From Fragilaria radians (taxonomy: Eukaryota; Bacillariophyta; Fragilariophyceae; Fragilariales; Fragilariaceae): a stretch of DNA of 11,168 nucleotides. The stretch spans positions 1 to 11,168 of the forward strand of contig CAAAJI010000991.1 in NCBI GenBank assembly GCA_900642245.1, read 5' to 3'. A program made the position numbers and the translations under genes. This document shows positions 1 to 8,700 of the stretch, in pieces. Position 1 is the first letter of the stretch. The number at the start of each line of letters is the position of its first letter. The notes under the pieces were generated by a model, which worked only from the letters and a program-made list of their open reading frames with translations, searched no databases and was not told the DNA's origin.

Positions 1-894
1 GTTTAAATTAATAAGTGATTGAAATCATCAATATTTCAATTTCAAGAATGGAGATGATTATGAAGCAAGCTGACTGTATTTTTATTCCCTGTGATTATCA
101 AAAGGGTAAAACTAGGATGGAAATCATTCTATTGAGGGTGACAAAAGAGACTGGCTGTAGGCCATGTAGAAAGAGGTCACGGAGATGCATTTGCGATTTG
201 TTCAATCAATTAAAGAAGTGTTTCATTTCTGCTTGTCGTATTCTAGAAAATTAATTCACTTTTTAACTTCACTAGTCATCAAGTCTTGGTTAAGAAGAAA
301 CAGCTAAATTCATTTAGCTGTTTTTCAGATCCACACTGAAAACCATATCCTTTGATGCTCTAATACCATTGGTAACTTTTATGCTATCATGTCACCCGAA
401 ACTGAGATATATCCAATTTGCGCTTCTTTGCTTGTAGAATAAATATAAAAGTGTACGCATAACGAAAGGTGTTGTTTTGGAGATAGATCAGCCTTCCTTT
501 ATGCAATATTTCATTCAAATAAGCGTCGAGTGGAAAAGCGAGAGACGCCGGCGTCGTCTGTCAACAATGCCAAATAAGTGATACTCATCTTTCCTTGAAT
601 ACAGAGCAAGCTGGAATAGTTACCCATAGTTTTCTGTTTGACTGAGAACCGTGTTGCCAAATCGCGCTTTGCGTAATTCCTTTTTTTCAATTCGAAAAAC
701 AATCAACATTTTGAAAGAACTCAACTGGTAACAATTTTCCGGACTTAAAGCCAAATTTTTAAAACTAGACTCGCCACCGAGATTTCGTTCGTCAAGAGAA
801 GCGTAGGGCCTTTCTTTGAAGAGACAAGAGATTAGTGGTCAAGGTGAAATTAACCGCGATCAAACTCATCATCACAATCATCACAGCAAAAAAT
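1..894. other. Non-coding region upstream of the DUF6824 gene
   Basis: I see no supportable gene here. Reading frames at 15-254 (plus) and 511-702 (minus) are short, begin at a weak or isolated start, and match no family I recognise. The region is AT-rich. It contains one perfect hairpin (298-323, listed separately), and its last 150 bases presumably hold the promoter and 5' UTR of the gene starting at 895. No clear TATA or initiator element could be assigned. Confidence 0.5.
298..323. repeat. Perfect 12-bp inverted repeat with 2-nt loop
   Basis: The arm at 298-309 (aaacagctaaat) is the exact reverse complement of the arm at 312-323 (atttagctgttt), separated only by TC. A short T run follows. 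In bacteria this would suggest a terminator, but the context is eukaryotic. It may be a hairpin in a UTR, the end of a small inverted-repeat element, or chance. No second copy was seen in the window. Confidence 0.6.
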
Positions 895-1664
895 ATGGCA
901 AGCACAACGCCGATTTCAGAAGCAGAAGTTCAATCGGTCGATATCCTATGCGGCAAGGAAAAGTTTTGTTATAATCACATTGGTAAGAAGTTGGAAATAT
1001 TTGTCCCATGTGATTCAAACAAATGTCTCAAATTCATGCTTAAGGAAATCGACGTCTTAGATTCTTAGTCGCGTTCAATGCAGAACGATACAAATCTTCG
1101 AGAAGTCGAAAAGACAAAGGAAAGATTGTCCATTCAATTCTCAAGCAAATAGAAATCGTCGGAGGGCGCTTCCTAGAGAGAGACGATTCCAATAAAGAAT
1201 TCTGGCTACCTGCTTCAAGAAAACTCGGACGACAGAAGATTTCACATGCCTTACGGGATAAAGCTCCGCTTCCTGAACTGGATAAAGTACTACCCAGGCT
1301 GAAGATATTGGTGAACAAGCTTTCTTGGAGGTTCAGCATTCGAGCAGATTATTTTTTCGATGAAATAAATGCTTCACTTCTCCATGTGACAGTACCCAAA
1401 CAAGAGTGTTTCAATGATCAATGTGTTGAAGATATACTGACAAGCAGGGTCGAGGGACTTCTTGATAGCTATGATGATAAGCTTCACTGCTCGCTCCTTG
1501 AAATCTTAAACGATGATGACAATGAATCAACAACGGTTTACCCTTTCGGTCCGTCGTCAATAGTGTCAATTTCAAAGACAAACAGCACTGTTTTTGGGAG
1601 AGATCGTTTCAATTTCCTTTGCAAAGCCTCACACGCACCTCGACAGATGGAATATTCAGTTTAG
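895..1664 (+). CDS. DUF6824-domain protein, two exons (895-982, 1045-1664)
   Basis: The 235-residue product is assembled from two exons: 88 nt and 620 nt, together 236 codons including the TAG stop. Residues about 15-102 form a DUF6824-type domain: DILCG at 16-20, NHIGN at 27-31, RFLVAFNAERY at 35-45, GGRFL at 69-73 and KISHALRD at 94-101. The spliced junction rebuilds the conserved NH-x-GN-R core, which neither single frame contains. The start at 895 is the first ATG of the frame (A at -3, G at +4); the frame extends upstream only to a GTG at 835. Residues 103-235 are a poorly conserved tail. The last 25 or so residues lie in a block repeated at 4207, where another frame is open, so the true C-terminus is uncertain: a frameshift or a second intron could extend it to the TGA at 1742-1744. 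The family is uncharacterised; the CGxG turn seen in many members reads CGKE here. Confidence 0.82.
983..1044 (+). other. Spliceosomal intron, 62 nt
   Basis: The donor is G|GTAAGA and the acceptor is CTTAAG|GA. Removing 62 nt changes frame and joins NHI to GNRRLRFLVAF through a split Gly codon, restoring the conserved DUF6824 core. Unspliced, the frame stops at 1066-1068. Two later AG sites (ending 1054 and 1059) were tested. The first gives an immediate stop and the second loses the conserved GNRR residues. Confidence 0.85.
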
Positions 1665-1787
1665 ATGAAGATTTGCCATCAAATTTTTCAGAAACGGATG
1701 TAGAATGCCTAGTAGCATCCTTAGACAATGTTGTTGATGTATGAGGGGGGGGGGGAAGCAGATAATGTAGTGATTACATGGATTCCA
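1587..1787 (+). repeat. Direct repeat, copy 1 (pairs with 4207-4403)
   Basis: Bases 1587-1748 match 4207-4368 without indels and with a single difference (T1731 against C4351). After a poly-G length difference, 1759-1787 matches 4375-4403 with one mismatch. The copies are 2620 bases apart and flank the copia remnant. The block covers the 3' end of the DUF6824 gene and runs 80 bases past its TAG, to a TGA at 1742-1744 that would be the stop in the frame used by copy 2. Confidence 0.95.
1745..1755 (+). repeat. Run of 11 G
   Basis: A homopolymer of 11 G follows directly after the TGA at 1742-1744. The matching place in copy 2 (4365-4368) has only four G. This accounts for most of the alignment offset between the two copies and is a likely site of replication slippage or sequencing error. 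Confidence 0.9.
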
Positions 1788-2129
1788 GTTAAATTATAAG
1801 TTTAAGCAAACTACATTGTGATCAAAGAGTAGTTGCCAGATATTTTCCATGTTCCTCAAGGGTGAGATTGATGAGTGTCATTCTACCTTACAGCAAGACC
1901 TAGGAGCAAGGAAAATCTCCATATAGACTGCTAAGTGCTTCTGCAAGGGTACCTCAAAACATGGATATTATCTCACACTGATCACTAGCAATTGTAGCAT
2001 TCCCTGTGTTATGAAATTCAATGGAGTGCGTTCCTGTAGCGAGAGTTAAGTATTTTTAGTACCACTGCTAATTGAAAAAATTCTCTCACTGAGGAATTTG
2101 CAAACCAATCTAAGGTAAACAAATCTAAT
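1788..2129. other. Non-coding 3' flank of the DUF6824 gene
   Basis: No gene is visible. Short stretches match the 3' flank of copy 2 in the same order: gtgtcattctac near 1877 (near 4669), tacctcaaaac near 1950 (near 4710), and atcactagcaattg near 1980 (near 4778). This suggests an old, diverged duplication of the flank. The copia remnant begins somewhere after about 2050; its exact edge could not be set. Confidence 0.5.
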
Positions 2130-2294
2130 ATACAATCAAACATTGAGAAAATTGATGATCCACTCCAATGCCCTAACTACACCGGGTAATGATAAAAATG
2201 TGTTGTCCATGATTTCTTCATACATGTCTTTTACAAGTTTTTATTGCTTAAGATCTGAAAAAAACCACTTCATAATCGCAAGATTAGAGAATTA

Positions 2295-2529
2295 TGAACT
2301 TTTTGGAGAGATCCTCATCATAGTCATGTATGAAGTAATACCTGGTATTAACTCCTGAGCTTGTATTTTTGGTCAAAATGATTGCTCCAGCATTATTACG
2401 CATAAGTGATTTGGCCTCAACTATCTTATATTTAATATAAAGTAAAGAAAGTACATCTCTTTTGTTATCTCTGAAAATGTGATGTCTTCAGCTTTGCCAC
2501 TTGACAGTGTGACCATCTTTTGACCTGCA
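2295..2529 (-). pseudogene. copia RNase H remnant
   Basis: The minus strand reads GQKMVTLSSGKAEDITFSE then ITKEMYFLYFILNI (about 2525-2430). It shifts one frame to IVEAKSLMRNNAGAIILTKN and TSSG, then VNTRYYFIHDYDEDLSKK, ending near 2297. This follows the copia RNase H plan: ALSS-T-EAEY, then DN-x-GAI, then H-x-D-x-RYHF. Catalytic positions have decayed: EAEY reads KAED and DN reads NN. This is one of the clearest parts of the element and fixes its orientation and downstream end. Confidence 0.82.
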
Positions 2530-3092
2530 GCATATCAGCATGATGTAAAGAAAAATAAAGAAAAATTCCAATCTCCATATTCAGATTTTAGATTCAACAG
2601 AATTAATTACGAGTATTAATTTTATTAGGCTTAAACATTTCATTGGAAGCAGCCTCACTTAGTATGTCTAGTCTAGAGCATGACATACCCACATCAAATC
2701 TGTATCTTGACTGTATGTAAGCATACATCGATTTGGTACCATGATTTGTCCTTACATTTTATGATGTTTTACACATATCCTCAATACCAGTTTCTGTTCC
2801 AAAGACAACGGAAGTCATCATCATCGATCGTAACCAATATTTTTTATTTTGATGAGTGGGTGATTAGATCTGAGATAAGGACTCACAAAAAATGCCTTAG
2901 AAATGATGGTTCAATCATCTAGCTAACAATGGGGAGAACAAGCATAGGCTTTATCGAAAATCTTAAAACTAAGGACAACTTTCGCATCTGGAGTTGATTT
3001 CTTCCTTTGCAAATTCAGTCCAAAAGAAGGTTGTGGACATACTTCGGTAATTTGAAGTCATTACGCAATATTCAAGGGAAACAAAGCAAGAG
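2530..3092 (-). other. Region expected to hold copia RT; only a doubtful trace seen
   Basis: In an intact element the reverse transcriptase would sit here, but that needs over 700 bases and there are only about 560, with many stops. One stretch near 2735-2615 reads MYAYIQSRYRFDVG, then SRLDILSEAASNEMFK. It could be the decayed end of RT, where copia has a Y-x-RPD and SRF pattern. No YxDD catalytic motif was found. Most of RT appears deleted. Confidence 0.35.
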
Positions 3093-3288
3093 TTCAGAAA
3101 GTGTTAAGTGGTAATTTCTCCCTTCCTTGCTCAATTGGCGCTACTAATTTACTAGCATCCGGGTTGAAGCTTCTCTCCAATTGATGCATCTTCTTTTAAA
3201 TCTCCATCTTCCTTAAGTCATCTTGATTTGTAACTCCTTGAGAAACATCTTGGCCTTTATTGACCAATTGAATTTTCGACTCCATAAC
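3093..3288 (-). pseudogene. copia integrase-RT linker remnant
   Basis: The minus strand reads VTNQDDLRKMEI, a stop, KKMHQLERSFNPDASK, then LVAPIEQGREKLPLNTF. The FNP-E/D-A pattern is typical of the variable region between integrase and RT in copia polyproteins as I recall them. Placement between the integrase and RNase H remnants supports it. Similarity is weaker than for the flanking domains. Confidence 0.5.
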
Positions 3289-3504
3289 ATCAATATTGTC
3301 ATAGTTCTAAGTCTCCCAAAGAAGGTTTGAAACTTTCTTTTATCTTTACCATTACGCTGGGGGGTTCAAGGACCAGAAAATCCAGACTTGATTGATATCA
3401 TAATCTTTGGATAGGCATTCTTCAGTTAACGCCTTATTCTCACCTGAATCATCACACCTTATAAGCTTAACGTTGACTCCTGCGATCTTTAGGTTGGTGA
3501 GTAA
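3289..3504 (-). pseudogene. copia integrase remnant (second half of catalytic core)
   Basis: The minus strand reads LKIAGVNVKLIRCDDSGENKAL followed by TEECL near 3500-3415, matching the segment around the second catalytic Asp of copia integrase. Near 3375-3300 it reads GFSGP, a TGA, then TPQRNGKDKRKF and FGRLRTM, matching the A/S-P-G-TPQQNG-xxER stretch. The stop replaces a Gly codon, and the position of the catalytic Glu is Lys. The HHCC zinc domain and the first catalytic Asp region are absent. The piece is non-functional. Confidence 0.78.
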
Positions 3505-3616
3505 AGTTGTTACCTTGACTTTATTGTTACTGCAATGTCCTCTACATTGAGCATGCCTTCAATTGACTTGCAGTATATTCACACGCTCCACTGTCGCAAA
3601 TCCAAATATCATCGCT
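3505..3616 (-). pseudogene. copia aspartic protease remnant
   Basis: The minus strand reads DDIWICDSGACEYTA (about 3616-3571), which matches the W-x-x-DSGA active-site signature of copia protease. After a one-base frame change comes SIEGMLNVEDIAVTIKSR (about 3567-3512), the usual segment following the active site. It lies 80-180 bases downstream of the second zinc-knuckle relic, as expected. The rest of the protease is missing, and integrase sequence follows almost at once, so an internal deletion has joined the two. Confidence 0.78.
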
Positions 3617-3785
3617 TAGAGTTCCATTCTTCAAAACTTGTAGTTTTGCGGGTTACTATTACTGTCATTATTACTGGGATGGTTGCTGTGTTCTTCTTCA
3701 ATTTGAAACAATATTTCTTATCATGGCCGGACTGGCAACAATACAAACGAAAAATGCCGACACTTTAGATACCGTTATATTCACC

Positions 3786-4065
3786 ATTGTTAATTGCGCA
3801 ATTCTTGTACTGAAATGACCTGTGCCCAACTAAACCATAATCACGCCACTTTCCTTTAAACAGCCTACTGAAGAGAGCTTGTTCTTTAAATTTCACCTTC
3901 ATTTTTATTCATTGAATTTGAATTCAATGTTTCAAAATGTAGACTTAATTCTCCTCTAATTTCTTCAATGACTAGTGGCCTTTCGATGTCGCCAACTCTT
4001 CTTTTTGTCATTGCAAGTTGAAGCTCATAGCCTAAAGCAAGGTTGTATAAAAAGTGAATCATGAA
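3786..4065 (-). pseudogene. copia gag remnant with two zinc-knuckle relics (continues to about 3693)
   Basis: About 57 codons from 4050 down to 3879 are open and resemble a copia gag C-terminal region: YELQLAMTKRRVGD, then PLVIEEIRGELSLHFETLN, ending in TAA. One frame over follows EQALFSRLFKGKWRDYG and VGHRSFQYKNC. This aligns to a CX2CX4HX4C knuckle whose three Cys have become W, Y and Y. A second relic (3693-3755) reads RLYCCQSGHDKKYC, with the first Cys changed to Arg (CGT for TGT). The gag N-terminal half is absent: similarity stops near 4065, just before the plus-strand ATG at 4074. The family assignment rests on by-eye motif matching. Confidence 0.75.
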
Positions 4066-4073
4066 TTACCACC

Positions 4074-4364
4074 ATGAAAGAAATGATGCTAGAGAAAGAC
4101 GAAGAGTTTCACCTAGCTGCCATGAACAATGCTTCAAGGAATCTAAGGCATAGAGGCTATTCCCTTGCGTTAGAAGATGATGTATGCAATATCAATGATG
4201 TGGATAACTGTTTTTGGGAGAGATCGTTTCAATTTCCTTTGCAAAGCCTCACACGCACCTCGACAGATGGAATATTCAGTTTAGATGAAGATTTGCCATC
4301 AAATTTTTCAGAAACGGATGTAGAATGCCTAGTAGCATCCTTAGACAATGCTGTTGATGTATGA
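4074..4364 (+). CDS. 96-aa open frame, probable surviving tail of a DUF6824-type gene copy
   Basis: The frame opens at ATG 4074 (ACCACCATG context) and ends at TGA 4362-4364. Residues 1-44 are unique here (DEEFHLAAMNNASRNLRHRG, then SLALEDDV). Residues 45-96 are encoded by the block shared with the end of the gene at 895, but in another frame, giving CFWERSFQFPLQ, DGIFSLDEDLPSNFSETD and VECLVASLDNAVDV. The TGA closes just inside the shared block and the sequence looks protein-like, so this may be the original frame of that block. No DUF6824 core is present; copia sequence sits immediately upstream. I infer that the 5' part of a second gene copy was removed. A TATAAAA at 4046-4052 precedes it but lies in the gag remnant. 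It could be a small live gene, a 3' exon, or a relic. Confidence 0.42.
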   Translation: MKEMMLEKDEEFHLAAMNNASRNLRHRGYSLALEDDVCNINDVDNCFWERSFQFPLQSLTRTSTDGIFSLDEDLPSNFSETDVECLVASLDNAVDV

Positions 4365-4403
4365 GGGGTAAAATCAGATAATGTAGTTATTACATGGATT
4401 CCA
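4207..4403 (+). repeat. Direct repeat, copy 2 (pairs with 1587-1787)
   Basis: The core 4207-4368 is the same length as 1587-1748 and differs at one base, C4351 against T1731. In the frame read here that is Ala (GCT) against Val (GTT). A second matching piece, 4375-4403, follows the shortened G run. Similarity drops sharply on the left at 4206 and becomes patchy on the right after 4403. Confidence 0.95.
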
Positions 4404-5794
4404 ACAAATATCAAATTTTGATGTATTATTGTCAAATTTTTCTTGAAATAAGAGCATTGAAGTCTATGAAAGAATTATATTTTACTACAGAAATATCAAG
4501 CTTGCTTTCCCACGCCTTTTTGGGCAATGCACACATTGGAATGCATGGTGAGATTTCTTTTTGTTTTAGCTTCAATCATTATTGAAGGTAAACTCGTTGC
4601 TTTTGTAAGCATTATACTTGTATAAGTTGACGTCTCCTTTTCTGGTCTCACAAAGATGACTTTGAAGGGTGTCATTCTAACAATAGAAATACTTGTGCGT
4701 ATTAAAACGAGGATACTTCAAAACGCTACAGAGATTCTCAGAATATGACTAATTTTGTTGATATCACCTAACTTTCATCACTAGCTATTGAAGATCAATA
4801 GTGATAAATCAAGCTGTTGCTTTGTGAAATTTGATGAAGATATGACAATGAATGTATTACTGCATGAAGTCAAGAAGGTATCTTTTCTTTCTTTATATGC
4901 TAGAATATAATAAATAAGTGACTTAATTGGTATGACTCTAAAGGATCAGTAGATTGTTATACATGTAAATACTTTATGTGCCTGAATACTATAAACAATC
5001 CTTCACAAAAAGTATACAAAGATTAGTACATCATAAATTCAACAGAATGATCATATCTTGTTTGCTTTAGTATATTTTTTTGCTATGAATATTATGAGTC
5101 TGAATACTTTATACTATCCTACAAGGAAAGAATATAAAGGTGAGCATATCATACATTAAATTGAAGGATCAAAACTTGTTTGTTTTGGTATTTGACCTCA
5201 CCGTAAATTTTTCCCCACATATCCATGCATACATTAGAAAAGGATTGTTGTATTTGTTTCACCAAAGGTTTTCAAATATACCAATGCTTGACTTTTATAT
5301 TGCGGAAGTAAAAAGATAGACGCTATCCCTCCTTGTACCAGTGATAGAACCAAAAGCAAAAACAGTTCCTTTTTCGGAGTCAAAGAAGTTGCGCCAAAAG
5401 TTAATTGTCGTAAGTAGAAAGGTTATGCTACTGTTCTGTTCACATTAAATCATGCATTCTTGAATAAGATTCTGACTTAATCTATGCCATATTGTGTTGC
5501 AAATAGATTCAAATTACTCCTTTAATGCATGCAAGTGCCAAGTAGGTATATTCTGTAAATGTAACGAAAGTCGGAGAAACAAATTCAACTTGAGGTTCGA
5601 ATTCAATAACCTTTAACGTCAAGTAGGAAGTCCATAACTCGCCTGAAGAAAAAGTGCAACATGAAGCTAGAGGGAAATGTCTCCAGGGCTATTCTACGAT
5701 TTAAAAATTGCGCTTGCGACTACAAATAATCGTCTGAAGGGTAGGTGTATTCATTTTGGGTCAGGTTTGACAACTGAACTCACATTTTCAACAA
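4404..5794. other. Non-coding region between the repeat tail and the ATPase gene
   Basis: No gene is supported in these 1.4 kb. Short frames at 4394-4585 and 5677-5868 (plus) have no recognisable features, and the latter overlaps the 3' end of the ATPase gene. Roughly 4620-4850 shows patchy collinear similarity to 1860-2040, and 4980-5196 is a diverged tandem duplication. The last few hundred bases should contain the 3' UTR of the minus-strand ATPase gene; no clear AATAAA signal was seen. Confidence 0.5.
4980..5196. repeat. Diverged tandem duplication, period 118 bp
   Basis: Unit 1 begins near 4980 and unit 2 near 5098. Matching anchors keep an exact 118-base spacing: CTGAATAC at 4982 and 5100, and CTTGTTTG at 5057 and 5175. 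Between the anchors the units are similar but substituted, with no overall length change. No protein is encoded. This looks like an old local duplication. Confidence 0.75.
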
Positions 5795-8700
5795 TTATTC
5801 ATCGATTTGATGCGAAACAAGTATTGGTTCATATTCAAAGTAAGTTTCTTGAAGTCGACGAGCTTTGAATGAAGACCACATTTCTGCCTTTTCTATGGCT
5901 TCATCTACATATAATTTTGCTTGAACCTTGTTTCCCATTTCGTTGAGGAATATTGCTGCACGTCTATTGGAAATGACCTCCAAGTTAAGAAATCCCTTTG
6001 TAGACGCTATGCGGATGGATTCATTGTAAATTGACAACGTATTTTCAACCTTATGTCTCAATTTTCTATCTTCTGCATTCAACAATAGAAGAAGGGGCTG
6101 CAGAAAACAATCATCTGTTCGAAATAATTCCAACTTTCGTATTAGTGCTCTTGCGTGACGGACGAAATGAGGTTTTTTCTTAGCAATCGAAAAATAGCTT
6201 AATGCCTCAAGCGCCATAAGAAAGAGATACAGACGACAACGGAACACCTTTCTCATGCTCGATAACTTGCCAAGCTCTTGCAAAACTTTATCGTAATTTG
6301 CATGAAAGAAAAACATTTGGGCTTTTATCATGCATACCAATTCGATTAGACTGAAATCTTGTCGTTTAAATGCATCAGAACAAAGTTCGTCCTCTACCAC
6401 TGCATCTCCCGTTAGGTTCACTGAGTCATCTGCCTCATCATTCATATTTATCGCAAACTGCCAAATAACTCGAATCTTTTTACTTTCATTGGGATCGCTG
6501 AACTGAGTTGCCAAATCTGCTATTCTTGCTGCCTCTGATTCAAGATACTGGAAAGGCAGCCCAGAAATTATCTTTTCCACTAGATAATGAGACGCGGACC
6601 AGAAGGCAGAATCAATATGACCTGTATGAAGCTGTTCTTGTATGACTCCTTCCAAAGTCGTTTTTGATGGCAGTGGTATTTGAGGGAGATATGCTTCTAG
6701 GAGAGTGAGCACCTGAGCTCGTATTTGACAGCTAATATTGTGTCGGTGCTCAAGCAACTTCTGAGCGAGGCGAGCAAATCGATTACATTCGTATCTGTCA
6801 CCATAACCCATACAGACAATGCTATACATGGCATAAATTGAGGACGTATTAAGAGTAAATCCTGATTGCAATCCGTGGAGCATCAAGTAAAGAACAATTG
6901 ACAAGAGGTAGCTGTAGTCGTTCATACTACGACAAATGGATACCAACGACAGGAGTAGATTTTCTTTCTCAATGTAATCAGTGTCGGGGCATTGATGCAT
7001 TGACAAAAGGTCATCGTCACTACGTCTTCTGGTCATTCGCTTAATGCCAAACATTTTCGTGGCAATGGTGACTCGATTCATGCTAGTTGGAAACTTAATT
7101 CCACTTTCGAGTACGTATTCCTGACCCAACTGAAACGCAATGCTTAGGTTACCTTTTGCCTGATGAGAGTCTAGAATCATAGCTTGAATGTACACTTTAT
7201 CTTGTATACGGCTCACATTGTGTAGGGCATTTTCTGCCAATGTGAGACATTCATTAAACTTTCCAGTCGAGTATAAGCATTTCATAAGGAGCTTGTTCAG
7301 GGTCAATGTGAGAACAAAAGAATCTGCATTCCATGGATCTTGTACTAGTTCGATTGCTTTCTTTAGGATTGATTCCGCAGCAGCAAAGGCATTATTTTCT
7401 ACACAAAATTTCGCTGCCTCTAAATTCATATCAAGTAAATCCGCAATGTCTTTAGCATCATCAATTAGCACGGATGCGGAGTTCAAGTGAGCGACAGCCG
7501 CGAGCAAATAAGACATTGAAGATTCAAGAGATAACGAATCTTCTAGCTCTATTCTCTTCGTCTTGATCCGTTGGCCGATACGTAAATGTGTCTTCAGACG
7601 AAGCATCCCATCGGGTACAAATTCTTTGATCACATCTTGGATATGATCATGGGCAAACGCAACACATCCGCTTGTTTCTCCATTATCAGAAAGTAGGCCA
7701 CATTTCATCGCCCATGAAAGACTACGATCCACAACATCCTTTGCATCTTCTCGTCCTAGGGAAACTTCTAAGACGTCTCTTTGACATTGAACACCCAAGA
7801 ATGCAGCATAGGTGAGTACAGTCTTTGATTCTGCAGTCAATAGTCGTAATCTTCCTTTCAATAAGGCGAGGATATTTGCTGCAGCATTGGTATCGCGTCG
7901 GATGGCTGCCAAGTTCCATGAATAGCATTCTGATTTTTTCGTAACCAGATTCGAATTTTTGAGATATCGGAGATATTGTACCAAAAAGAAGGGATTACCT
8001 CCAGTCTTTAGGATCAAAAGATCCGTTAACGGTTGTGCTTTCATGGATTGCATGGCACTTAAACTTAAATTGTGCACAAGAAAGGCGTGGACAGCCTCCT
8101 TGTCCAAATTCTCTAACTTGATAAAGTTCGTTGGTAAGATTGATGCAATCATTAATGTCCGATGTAAATTCCTTATCTTGGTAATATCCTCATCATCTCT
8201 ATAGGTTCCAGCGAATAGCGTTGACTTGGATTCTCTGTCGGATATAAGGCAGCAAACAACATTCAGAGATTCCTTGGTGGTCCACTGTAAGTTGTCAAAG
8301 ACTAGTACTAAAGGCCGTTTTGGGGATGATATGACTCGTAGAAAATCTCGACAGGAGAAACAAAATTCAGACTGAGCTCTTTTTTCAGCATACTGCTCCT
8401 CGACATAGTGCCGAAATTCTTTGGCTGCCAATCGAACATCTGTGGTAGACGAAAGTCGAAAGCTGGAGGGCGTGTGACTTATTTCTGTTGTTTCTTGGTA
8501 AGGATTTGTACTTGAGTCATCAGTTTCTTGTAGAATTAGCTCACATAAGTCCAGTAGTGCGGACGTAATAGCAGCATAGGGATCATAGGTTATGAGATTA
8601 TCATGCTGCTTCTCAAATGTGACACGACAAAAGTAACCATCACCATTTTCCATGACAGGATTTCGAAGCGACTCGATTACTTCCGTCTTACCCACTCCTA

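Larger units (their letters stand above)
2130..4065 (-). mobile_element. Degenerate Ty1/copia LTR retrotransposon fragment
   Basis: Reading the minus strand from 4065 down, pieces of a copia polyprotein appear in normal order: gag C-terminus, zinc knuckles, an aspartic protease with WICDSGAC, the integrase RCDDSGENKAL and TPQRNG motifs, the integrase-RT linker (RSFNPDASK), a possible RT end, and RNase H (VTLSSGKAED, NNAGAI). Copia order (integrase before RT) excludes gypsy. About 1.9 kb remains against roughly 5 kb for a full element. The gag N-terminus, the N-terminal half of integrase and most of RT are missing. Every domain carries stops or frameshifts and several catalytic residues are lost, so the copy is dead. 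No LTRs or target-site duplication were found. The ends are approximate. Plus-strand frames at 2143-2358, 2680-2922 and 3535-3768 are antisense shadows of this remnant. Confidence 0.87.

Noticed and set aside
298..330. Hairpin plus T run read as a Rho-independent terminator
   Set aside because: The genome is eukaryotic (spliceosomal intron, copia element), so a bacterial-type terminator is not expected.
511..702. 63-codon minus-strand frame
   Set aside because: There is no recognisable motif and its length is compatible with chance; it was left inside the non-coding description.
1040..1339. 99-codon minus-strand frame
   Set aside because: It is antisense to exon 2 of the DUF6824 gene, which encodes the recognisable domain.
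2143..2922. Plus-strand frames of 71 and 80 codons
   Set aside because: They overlap the RNase H and RT part of the minus-strand copia remnant and have no features of their own.
3535..3768. 77-codon plus-strand frame with a hydrophobic stretch
   Set aside because: The minus strand of the same bases carries the copia protease and zinc-knuckle motifs, so the plus frame is a shadow.
3910..3929. 20-base palindrome CATTGAATT-TG-AATTCAATG
   Set aside because: It lies inside the open gag remnant and is AT-rich; coding sequence plus chance explains it well enough.
4229..4435. 68-codon minus-strand frame over the repeat block
   Set aside because: It is antisense to the 4074-4364 frame and matches nothing known.
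5590..5615. T-loop-like GGTTCGAATTC suggesting a tRNA
   Set aside because: The possible stem pairs one base out of register with a tRNA T arm, and no anticodon arm or acceptor stem is present upstream.
7188..8204. Several frames of 68-100 codons inside the ATPase gene
   Set aside because: They lie in the ATPase coding region (7188-7490 and 7959-8204 on the opposite strand, 7722-7928 in another frame), and that gene has clear motifs throughout.
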